Shown: one piece after another, positions 12,101-24,100 of the stretch
Numbering within the stretch: position 1 is the first letter of the stretch
Layout: each line of letters starts with the position of its first letter
DNA from: Corythucha ciliata
Lineage: Eukaryota > Arthropoda > Insecta > Hemiptera > Tingidae
NCBI GenBank assembly: GCA_038030265.1
Contig: CM075937.1
Coordinates: forward strand, 39,970,198-40,034,197
DNA: 64,000 bases
Direction: 5' to 3'
Program-made: the position numbers and the translations under genes
Notes under the pieces: model-generated
What the model saw: only the letters and a program-made list of their open reading frames with translations
Told to the model about the DNA's origin: nothing
Database searches by the model: none

Positions 12101-15100
12101 GCCACATTGAGAGCAGCATTTCGCGCAAAACGCCTCACTCGGAGCGAAAGGTCACATTTACCCAAAAATAAAGTTTACGCGGAAAGTGTCGCGATTCCCC
12201 AGACCTGTTGAGTTTCTGTAGAGACAGATGACCTGGCGAAACTTTATGTCAGCCAACAGGCTACAACAAACGAATTCTTCCAGTTTTGCTAAAGATTTCA
12301 TCGCCCACAAACGTTTTTCTATTCCTTTTTTTCTTGCCTTCGATCGGAAACGTATGCGGTTTTGCGGTTGCTGCCACTTGATGCTTTGGTGCAGCCGTGG
12401 CCGAAAAGTAGGTCGTTTAGAGAGGCAGAGCTACGAAAATGGTTTTAGAGTGCACAAACCACGAAAGTTGTTTTCTGAATTGGGCCACAAAAAATTCACT
12501 ACATTGTTGTTCCTGGGAGCAAAGTCCGAGAAATTGGTTTATTGCTTACAACCAGACCTACGGAAATTTTGCCGAAACAAAATATGGCGACCCTTGTTGG
12601 ATTTAATCTTTTTGATACTATACAGGAATTCATAGCCCAAAAATTCCTGAAATTTCATCGAAACCTCTCGTCAGTTAGCGGTGCAACACGGTACTCTCTC
12701 GGAGAACGGATAGCAAATCGATTAAAACCACGTACTCTTCAGGACATACTGAATCTGTGAGAGCATGGGATACATAAACTGTTTTTGCCATTGTAAATAG
12801 TGATCGGAATCGGTTACCCGAGTCTGATTCATCGTCTGGCCATATATCAGACCACATCATCCCCTTGCATGCCAAAGATTAATAATATTTCATTGTCATA
12901 AATTATCATGTATAACAACTAATTGTTGAGCTGATATATTAAAAAAAAAAAAAAAAACTTTTTGATAGCATCTTGGGGTGAGCAGCTGACCCACTAAGTC
13001 TGCACATTAGATTCTAGGGAAGGCCAGAGCTGCCATGGGCTCTATAGAAAGTCAATTTTTCCATAACACACGTACCTTTAACGAAAACAGTACCACGATG
13101 CTCAAACTCGTATTTAGGGTCGAGTATGGGCAAGCAGCTGGCAGGAACTTGAATGCGACAGGCGACACCGGTCGAATCCATTCGACTGGCTATATTGACG
13201 GCATCGCCCCATATATCGTAGTACAGTTTGGTCGTACCTATGACACCGGCCGTTACATCGCCGAAATTGTAGCCCACTCTGTATGTATATATATTTAAAA
13301 CGTGAGTTTCAGTCGATTATTTTAACGTTAAACCATAAAAAGTGTAGTTAATTAACCTTAAAAGCAGTTTGAATGACAAGAGATGAGCGTTGAAATTGTC
13401 CACGGCCGCTTGTAGAGCGAAAGCGAATTCCATTAACTGTATAAGATGCTCATTGCTTTCTTTTTTTCTTTGAGACAGATTCAAACCGGATGCAGCCATA
13501 AACGTAGATCCAATGGTTTTGATTTTTTCCACCATGTGAAATCTCGGTTGACTCAACAGCTCGTCAAAGTCGCTAACCTTTGAAAGGGGGAGATTTTAGT
13601 GAGAAATTGGAATTGTTAGGATGGTAGGGCGGTGGAAGGGAAGGAGGGGGAATTACCAGCTCATTCAAAACTCTTAGGTATTCTTTCCCATCCATGTAAG
13701 CTTCGTCGTACAACTCTCCAAAATTTATTATACTGGCGAAAATAATGCCGGCATTTTTCACGTCTTCCGAGTACCTGGAGGACAAATATTTAGTTAAATG
13801 AACCTTTGATTGCGTTATTATAGTGAGCCAACCTTACCGGGCGGTAATTTTAATTTGCTCGGCAACGTGTTTAGGAATGATATTGTCGAGCAAATAGTCG
13901 GCTTGAAGTTTCATCGCTTCGACTTTGGCACGATCTTTTGCGGCGACGGCGTCGCCGTGAAAACTGAGTCGATAGCTTATTTCAAATTCACGGTTCAAAA
14001 ACCAGACGAGAAGTACAAGAAGGAAAACGTCCACGTAGATTTCAACGAGAAAGGCGTCCTTGGGCGAAATGACGGTCGGAGCAATGGGCTGACGAGTGGC
14101 GTTGCGAGGAGGCGACTCGCGTGGTAGTGCCGACGACTCCGTGACGCTGGACATACTTTCGAGTTCTTCGTTATATTCGTCGTCGTCGTCCGTCGGATAG
14201 ATCTCTTCGATGATTTTCGTTCGATAGAGGCTGGCTCGCTCGACTCGTAATTTGTCAATCCCATCGTCGCCTACGTCGAAAACCGGCAAAATCGTCGGAT
14301 GATTCGTAGTGATGGTGGGGGTGGTGGTGATGGTGGCAACGTTACCGACTCCATTAATCAACTCTGGATAAGTCAACACGACGTAAGTCACGACAAACAA
14401 ATAAATTAACCCGCACACCGTCGCCAAAGTGCTCTTTATCCAGCAATTCAACTGAGTGAAATTACAATAATGAACAAAACCGACGAATACTAAAAAAGTA
14501 AAGTAGAACAAATGGTGTTGTGATGTTGGGGCGCGGTCAAAATTAACTAAAACGGCGATAATTGGAAGGGACACGAGAGTACCGCCTAATACATGCCATT
14601 GATACCAACGAAGGAAAGGTCGAAAATAATTCGTCACAACCGGCCTGAAAATTGAGTGGAAGCAAAGGCCTAAAATGACGATCTGCACGCATAGCATTGT
14701 GAGAAATGAAACCATCCAGTGAGTGCTCGGCGGTAACAGAAGAAAAATTGACACTGAGACCAATGAAAATACCTAAAATAAAACGATACAATAAATATAA
14801 CACAACAGGGTAACTTAACTTGATTCAAATACCCACTATTAACGAAACACAAATGTCAAAATATGTACTGAACCGCGCAGTCGCCAAAGTTCGTGATTTA
14901 TTCAACCCAGACGGTGACGAGATGTGAGCTCTTTCCCTATACTCTTTCTCAAGGTTGGGCTGTTTGAAAAGCAGGCTCCATCGTTTCAACGGTGGGGTTT
15001 CAAAATAATTGTTATCGGTTCTGCTATTGTCCTAAGATCAACGTTACAGTTTTCAATCCCTGAAAACACGCCAAGGGGAGGGAGACTTGGCGACAAAAAT

Positions 15101-18100
15101 ACCTGAACGCATTTGATTAGCTGTAAATCAGACTGTTTTCTGATTTTCTTGAAACAAGCCCCAAGTGAGTCGGTTAGAGGTGGCGGTAAATTGGTTCTAC
15201 CTGAGGAGACTCGCTAATTAGTACCCAGTCTTGAATGTTGGAGGGGGGGGGGTCGACACTTTTTTTTCATAAGTAGCCTTACCTTCGAGAGATGATTGAC
15301 TTGAAGTGTAGTAACCACTGACACGGTGATTTGTCATCTCACTCGGAACGGCTCCGTTAACAAGGTACAGCTGTAAATCAAACACGAATTTTATTTTTAT
15401 TACAATTTCTGGTGATTAGGACACTAAAATAGCTCTGACAAGAAGATTTCTCCATCTGCCACGAATGACTGACTATTTAATCGACATTATTTCAAATAGA
15501 AAAAATTAGAGGTATTTCGATGTAACTTCCAGACCAAAATTGAGAATAACGCTAATTTGGGGCTGAATTGAGATAGATGGCTAATTCACATATAAAATTA
15601 AGAAAAACACTTAGCTATAATTCTCGATAAAACGTTACTACGCGGCTAAACTTGAAAAAAGTCCTAAAATCGCGGATAATCGCTAAAAAAAAAAAAAAAA
15701 AAAAAACAAAAAAACAAAAAAAAAAAAAAAAAAAGCAGATATTCGTGGTTAAAGTTACGGAACACGCTAGTTCACGGTTAGAATGGTGAAAAAACAATAA
15801 TTCACCAATTGTTGTTGTTTTGAGAAAAAGCACAAATTCTCGCCTAAAATTACGAAAACATCAACTCTCGGCTTCTGAAGACAATCTCGGGACTCGAACA
15901 GAAAAAAAGCGCTAATTCACAGATAACAGTTTTTTAAAAATCGCTAATTTGTGAAAAATTAGCGGCTAAAATTAGAAAAAACGCCAATTTGCGGTTAATA
16001 TTGGATAAAACGCTAGTCTACGGGTAAAATCAAGAAAATTGCTAATTAGGGGGTAAATTGGGATCATATGCCGATTCCCAGAAATAAATTGAGAAAATGG
16101 CAAGCCGCAGTTTCCGGAGGCAACTTAGTGATCAAAATTGCGGAAAAGCGCGGGCTTAGCGGTTTACGGCCAAAATTGAGAAAAATCGCAAATTCGTAGC
16201 TACCGAGTGGACAAAATCGCTAGTTCACCGGTAAAACTAAGAAGAAACGATAAGTGTGGAAAAACCGCTAATTCGCGGTTAAAATGGAGAAAACGCCAAT
16301 TCGCGGCTTATGAATTAAAGTAACTTCTGACAGTGTAACTTCGTGGATGAAAGTGAATAACATCGCTAATTCGCAGCTAAATGAGAAAAAGCCCCAATCC
16401 GCGAACAAAATTCAGAAAAAGCGTTAAATCGCGGGGCGGAAATTGAAAAAAAACTTACACTCACGGCTCAAATGTGGAAAATCGCTAATTAGTTCCTAAA
16501 ATTAGGTAAAACGCTAATTCGCGGCCAAAATCAATAAAATAGCTAATTAGGGGTTAAATTGGGAGCATAATGCTAATTCACAGAAATAATTTCAGAAAAT
16601 GGCAAGTCGCGGTTTCCGGAGGCAATTTCGTGTCAAAAATGAGAAAGCGTTAATTTCACGAGTGGAATTGGGGAAAATCGCTCATCAGTGACTAAAATCG
16701 TGAAAAACAAAAAATTCACGGCAAGAATTGAGAAAAGTCACCAATTCGCGGCTGAAATAGAGAAAAATCGCTAATTCACCCATGAGAACCGCTTCGACTG
16801 TTGGCCTGATCCAAAATTCAATTCGATTTTCTGATTCCCAGTGCTGAGAAAACCAAAGACACGCGGTTTCGTGCATTTTTATATTTTGACTATTTTCGCC
16901 AAAATTCTAATGGGCGTATTTTTGGGGGCAACTTTCTCGAAGTGTTTCGGTCTGAGCCAAACGGAGTTTATGAGACCCGAAGACCATGCTGGAAATGAGA
17001 AATTGAGACGGTCCCAGTCAGGACGCCCGTGCGGGCCCAAAAATGGTCGTTTTGAGTCATTTTTCGAAATGCTTTGAATAGCGAAATTCGAGGTTTATGA
17101 CTCCCTCGGACCATGCTGAATTGAGAAATGCAGCTGGCCTCCCACCAAATCACCCTTGAGGGGCCCCGTCAGCGGCCCCTTTAAAGTGGCCAAGAAAGAG
17201 CGTCACAAGTAGCTCATTGACTTAGGCCACACTTATCCACTTCACGGCGGATCAGCGAGGCCGGCTTTCGCCGAGGCTTTTTCCTTTGGGCTTCAGGGGC
17301 TAACAGTCGCAGTCCAGAGGAAAATTAGCGGGGTCCCTGAAAATGGGCCAAAGCGGACAAAAACACTGCAATCACGGCGAGATCCAGTTCAACGGCAAAT
17401 TTTCGATGAACCAGCGTATTTCGTGGTTTCACGTCTCACGGGAAATCCAAAAATTGGAACGAATTTAAAATCAGACAAGCCGTTGAACGGATTCTTCTGC
17501 CGGACTCTTTTGCCTTTGCGTTTTTTTTTTTTTTTTTTTTTTTTTTTTTGGGGGGGGGGGGCTTCTGCATATTTTCTCGTCTCCAGAGCAGCCCAGTCGG
17601 GGCCCAGCGAGGCCCGGATTTTTCGATGACTGAGAGGGCACCGTGTCACAACGAGAACAATAATACATTTTCACATAAATGAAATGCACTAAGGCTCCAT
17701 CCACGAAAAGCACTTACCACAAAAGGCTCTTAACCCCAAAAATCTTAAACAAGGCTAACGACAAGATTAAACTGTAACACAAAATGCACTGACCACAAAA
17801 TGCTTTAACCAAAATAAAATTGAATCACTAAAAGCTTCAACCATAAGAAGCCCGTACCATAAAAAGGTACCATGAAATTGAACCACAAAAATTGAACCCT
17901 CAAAAGACCCCTACAGTCCCAAGAAGCAACAAAAAAGGACAAACTACAAAAAGCTCTTGCCACAAAAAGCTCTAACAGAAAATTCACTAACCAACAAGTC
18001 CAAAGTAATGGTATGCAGAGAGAAAGGAGGAAGGCTCGCCAAAAACAATAAATGGTTTTATAAAGGAGAAAGAGTGGAAGTGGTCCGTAAGTACAAGTAT

Positions 18101-21100
18101 CTGGGAGTTTCGCTCACCCCTAATCTGACGTTTCTTGGGCACTTAAAAGAAAGGGTATCGGCGGCGAAGATTGGGTTGGGGTCCGAGTGGAGCAAGGTTG
18201 TGGACAACGTATCGATTCCGTTCTTGAGCAAGAAGGAAGTATTTAGCGCAACGGCTAGAGCGGTGGCGTGTTACGCGGCTGAAATATCGGGGTACTGGCA
18301 GTTCGAGGTTGTAGAGCAGCTGCTCCGGTGGTTCGTGAAAAGGGTCTTCTGGCTGCCGAGGAACGCCCGTAATTACGTGATTATGCTGGAGGCTGATCTA
18401 GACGCGATGTTTGCCAGCACGCTGAAGTCTCACTTGAACTACGTGTCGCGTGTCCTCACGTGGCCGGGGGAGCGACTGCCGAGATTTCTGGCGGAGTGCG
18501 CACTCGAGAAGTGTTGTTTTTGGGCGAAAGGGTAGAGGGAACTAGAGAGAAAATTTGAAATTGGGCCTTTGAGGGACGCAGTTAAAAGCAGGGAAGGGAT
18601 AAGTGGGGTAGTCGAAGGCGTTGAAAAGTGGCATCGTGACGAACTTCGCGTAACGGCCCGGAGAGCGCAGTATTACACTCTATACGCTAAATTGGACATG
18701 GATCCAGGGAATGTCTACATCAACGGAGGGGTCCCCTTAAAGGTGGCCAGAAACATTTTTAAGTTGAGGGGGGAGCTTCTGGGGCCGAACGCCTATACTT
18801 GGGGGCAGAACGAATCTAGAGCCTGCACCTTGTGCAATTTTAATGAGGAGGAGACCGTGCTGCACTTCCTGGCCGTCTGCCCCGTTCTTAAGGAGTTTCG
18901 AGTCAGGTTCTTGGGGCTAGAGAGTTCGGAGTGACGGAGGTGGTGGAGATTTTGAACGGCAAGAGTTGGTTGAGCCTGAACAGTTTCTTTGTCCATGCTT
19001 GGGAGTACAGAAAAACCTTAATGGCGGAGTTTAATTGACATAACAGAATTGTGATAGAATATTCTAGTCCTCTATTTTGTAATTTATGATTTGTTGCACG
19101 GGTACATTATAGAGTGTATTGTTATATTCTTTGCTGATTTAGTATTCAGTAATACATTTGCTCCTTTTATATATTTGTTACTTATTGAATTAGTTTAGTG
19201 GTCTCGGTGAAATATTTATTGTGACACTCATGTGCTCGCCCCTAGAAGCCATTAGTAGCTTTTATATCATGTTCATATTATCCTTTTTATCTTAAGTGCC
19301 TAGTTAGTTAACTGAAAGAGTTGGAACCTTCCTCCAAGACGGGCCATGTGCCCATTGCTTAAAAAGTAGCTGCAAAGTATAGAATTGGGAATTAGAGTAT
19401 TGTTAATAAACTACTACTACTACTACTACTTCTACTACTACTTAATTCACTAACCACAAAAAGTTCCTACCCTGTGTGCTACGTGAACGGGACCAGCTCG
19501 ATTGTAGCGGCTAGAGCGGGTTTAGCATTTTTAGCGGGGTGGGATATTTTCATACGTTTCGAACTTTTGACTTAGTTGCTGGAACAAAAGTGATAACACG
19601 GTGTCATCAACTCACAAAAAACGCACAGATAAGGCACACCAAGCGTTTCGCGCTGTACACTTTCCACACGCTTAAACCACCAAATCTCTGAAATCACGAG
19701 ACGCCCGTTCGCGTGTAGGTCGGGGGCCTTACTGCAAGAAACACTCAACCACAAAATAAACCCTGACCTCAAAATTTGACGCACTTGACCACAAAAAGCG
19801 TGAGTTAAAAATTTTGTAATGTCAAAAAATGTTGTATTAATATTATTAATAAAATATTAATTAATTAACTAGGTAATAAAACATTGTAATAATATTAATA
19901 AAAACTGTTGTATATTCAATTTTCAGCAAGGAAATAAATAAATAAAAATACATAACGAGCTAACCAAAAAATCTTGGAACCCAAAAAGGTCGACCCAAAA
20001 AAAGCTCTAACCACGTCACAAAGAGCCCTGACTATAATGTCGAACAAAAGAAAAATTGAACCCGAAAATACCCCTAACCATAAAAAACTCGTACCACAGA
20101 AAGCAGCAATCCTAAAATGCACAAATAAGAAAATGCTCTGACCACAAAAATCTCTAACAAAAGATGCACTAACCACAAAAAGCTCTTACCACAAAAACAC
20201 ATGACCACAAAAAGCACTTAATCGCAAAATGCTCTAACCACAAAAGCTTGGATCCCAAAATGCTCGAATCACAAAAAAAGCTGACCACAAATAAATTGAA
20301 CCACAAAAACTTTTACCCTAAAAAGATAAAACGCCGAAAGCTGCAAACACAAAATGGCCTAACCCCTAGAGGCCTTATGCACAAAATTTCTTGAGTTTAA
20401 ACAAACACGCACAGTAAACACATGAAAATTTTGGCTAATCTGACGTAAACTAACAAAAATCTTGTCCGTTTTGTGGCGCTAAACAAACGATTCTGTCGAT
20501 TGTGTCCCGGGATGACCTTGCCCGGGACACGGGGTTAGAAATTAGCCACACCTAAATCACATCAAAATCTGCGAAATCTCAAATTTTGGGTCCGAAAATT
20601 CACGAAATCACTAGATTTTTAGCCTTTGTTTTCACGAAATGGAAACTTTCGTGACCACGGAACGCGGAACTAGCCGTCACGGACAAATAGCCGCAAAATT
20701 GCAACAACCACAAAAACTGCTGGTTTTTATTTTCGCGAAATTCTCGGTTTCAGGGCCTTTTATTTAATGACCGCGGAAGTCGGAGTAAACCGGCTCCAAC
20801 AGCACCCTGACAATATTGTCACATTATTGCATCAATTTGAGCTCAAAATCTGCGAAATTGCAAATTGAGGGTAGGTATACATTTTCGCAAAATTGCTACT
20901 TTTTCGTCTTCATTTTCACGAAATTGCAAGTTTTGGGGCTGAATATTCAGAAAACAGGAAATTTCTAGAAAACAATTATCAACTAAGGCCCATTTTCACC
21001 AACAAAATTGATCTCATTTAAAGTTGATCGTGATTAGCTGCCAATAGCGACCCATATGAATTCTGATGTGTTTGCATTGTAATCGTGATTAGTTGTTGAT

Positions 21101-24100
21101 CGTGGTTTATGAAGTTTGTGAAATAGGGCTTAAGTACGGCTTAAAATTCACTAACAATAATAACAAAGTTTCTAGAGTAAATTTTTCAAGCCCAGGGTCC
21201 TTCTTCTGGGGACTTTTTTCTAGTGGCCTCCCGGTGAGAAACAATTGCCGTCCGCCTCTCCGGGTGCCACTGAGACCTCACGACAACCTAGACCCTAGAC
21301 CTAACCTTTCTATCAAACCCATGATCCCCCCCCCCCACTCCCGCCTATTAATATCCAACGCGAACGCGTTCACAACGAATACGCTCGAGGGCTCAGAGCA
21401 ATGCGAGAAACTGTTCACCCATCTGTCTTGAGCTAGCTAGGCCCATGAAGAGTGTGTGAGAGGAGGGGGGTTGCTGAATCTGATTGTTGCGGTTGAAAAC
21501 ATGGGTCTGGAAACTTCTTAAATTGACAATTTCGCCCCAGATTGGGATTTTTGACAGAATAGTCCTAGTAGAAACCAACCAAATTTCGTTTTAGATCCCC
21601 CCTCCCACACGTAAATTTTAGTTGAAAGGTACTCCCTCACTTTTATAACCCTAGCAAAAGCTAGTAAGAGACTAACCTGTTGTTGAATACTGCTACGCCG
21701 ACTATTGCTTCTAATGCCCGAATCTTTTCTACTAATAGTTGACTGGCAATAACTAAGATCGTCTTTAGGAACTTCAAGTTGAGTATGTGCAGCCTGCTGG
21801 AACAATGTGATAATTAATTAATAATTTTTAACGTTTTCGTATCTTCGAATACGTACCTTATTGGAGGGCGACTCGCTGTGTGGAACGAATTTGTACACTT
21901 TTTGAACATTTCCGTTTTCGCGTTCTACAAAATATCAGGTTTTCACTCAAAATACAAATTTAAAACGTTTTTTTACAACAAAATAATTGAAAACTGACCT
22001 GGATTGCTCAATCTTAGTCGATTGTAAGTCCACGAAGGAGGCAATAATTGATTTTTACGAGGTAGAATAGAACCGCTGCCCAACGTTGTACTCGTCAGTT
22101 CCGTACAAGACTTTGTCTCTTTATTGAACACATTTGGCATGGAGGATGCTTTGGCTGAATCCATCAGCCGATCGCTCAATGATAAATTCAAATGCGAGGG
22201 CCTGGCGGACAGAAGTGGGGACGGCGAGGCCGAGCTGGACAAAAGCCTGAAATTTGAAGAAGAAAAAAAAACCGTTCGTGAGATTTGGAACCCCGGGGCG
22301 GTCTGAGTGTTTACTTTGGATCACTTCGAATTTCACTCGGGGATGAAGTCCCGTTCATGCTTCCCGAGCAGGTAATATTGACAATTAGTTGTGGTTCGTT
22401 CGATATTGAGTTTGCAATGGACGTCCGAGGGTGTTGATTACATTGTTTCCTACTAACGATGAAATATGTTTCTAACCCTTGAAAAAAATATAAATTAACA
22501 AACAATTACAAACATAAAAAAATAAGAAATAAATACCGTTGTGATCGTCACTTTTTTCGAGTAAATACTCGTCGTTTAAAAAGTTCTTCGTCGTTCCAGA
22601 AATATGAACTCTACCGGGCTGACCCGTTGACTCCATTTTGTTGGCCAATGTAACGTCATTGGACCAAACATCGAACTTGAACCGTCGACGCCCGACGAGG
22701 CCACACAGGACCGTTCCCGTATGAACACCTACTCGCATGTTGACGTTTTCCTTTTTGTCCCGATCGAATTCCGCGATTGCTTTAATCATGCCTTTGGAAA
22801 AACAATATTAAAAAGCTGATAGACGGTAATCGAGGGGCGGGGGGGGTTGCTTTACCGAGACCCATTTCAACGCAACACTTGGCGTGATCAGCTCGAGGCG
22901 TTGGACAACCTGAAACGCAGTAGTAGCAGTCGCCTAGCGTGGATATTTTCTCGCATCCGTTCTGCACGCACAAATGATCGAAACGTTCGAAAAGATCGTT
23001 CAACAGTGAAACTAGTTCGGAGGCAGTTTTATTGGACGACATTCTTGTAAAGCCAACAATGTCGGCGAATAAAATGCTGACGTCCTACAAATAATTAAAG
23101 TTTCGTATTACAAATACTTTGGGGAAGGGGGATTACCAAACGATGAAAAATTTACTTTCATGCAGCTCATATTGAAGGGACGGAAGAGCGGGTTGATGTC
23201 ACTACCGAAGAAATATCCGTCCTCTTCTTTCAGCAACCAGTCTGCCACACTGGGAGGCATCACAGAAAGAATCATCTGTTCTTTGAGCTGTTTTTCCATT
23301 TCAAGCTGTCGTCTCACGAGTAAAGACTGGCCGACTCGCATAAAAGTTCCACGCATTCGCACGTTGGTCATAATGAAAATGTGAAAAGCGATGATGTGAA
23401 CGGACACATGACAGAAAATTCTGACGGGAAGGTCGACGTTACTCGTCAAAAACTCAAAAGCGACCGAATACAGGCAGCAGAGAATGACGCACGCGTACAG
23501 TGGAAGTGGAATCACCGCGTAGACTAACATGAGAATCTCAATGCAAATGGCGAAATCACTCGCGGGGCTGAGTACAGGCGATTGACCGATTGAGACAATG
23601 GACAGCAGGCACATGGCGGTTGAAGTGACGAGGGAGACTGGTAGTGAATAGCGTCGATAGACGGCCGACCACGTGAAAATGAGCGTTCCGAAACAGAAGA
23701 CGGCGAAAAAGAAAAATAAGACTCCGAGCGGGAAGGCTTCTGTTTGAGATCGATCCAAGTAACCGATTGTGATGAGGTGGGCACACCAGATCAATCCTAG
23801 GCTTATCATGTAGGCCAGAGCATATCTGAAACAAAAACGGCATGCACCTTCCTTAGGCGAAATTTCTTGGACTGAAAACCAGTTCAAGGGCCTTCAGGCT
23901 GAGGGGGAATACTCCAGTCACCTACTAGAACGATTATCAGATGCAGATGATGGATAGCAGGAAGCGTGAAATCGTTTTGTGACGATTTCCGGCCTGAAGT
24001 AACGGCGAAATTTAAATTTTAAAGTAAAATTCCAATTTGTGCAGAGGGTAGTTCGTTCTCTTGGGTTAAATTAAGACTTCTAAGGCTAAACAATTAGTTG

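Noticed and set aside
12228..12760. ORFs of 135 and 72 codons on the plus strand
   Set aside because: Partly built from family B units, no family resemblance, and inside an ADCY9 intron.
13014..13075. Read-through end of ADCY9 exon 13 to the stop at 13014
   Set aside because: A strong GTACGTG donor sits at 13075 and the phase-matched exon at 6250 restores the conserved end of the C2 domain.
14753..14772. Alternative acceptor (GGTCTCAG) for ADCY9 exon 10
   Set aside because: It would pair with the candidate 88-nt exon and lose seven residues of TM7; the upstream acceptor aligns to human AC9 without a gap.
21393..21578. Missing ADCY9 exon in intron 8
   Set aside because: I searched this intron for the pre-TM7 segment; the frame here shows nothing like it, and the YFETPP exon was found at 15031-14837 instead.
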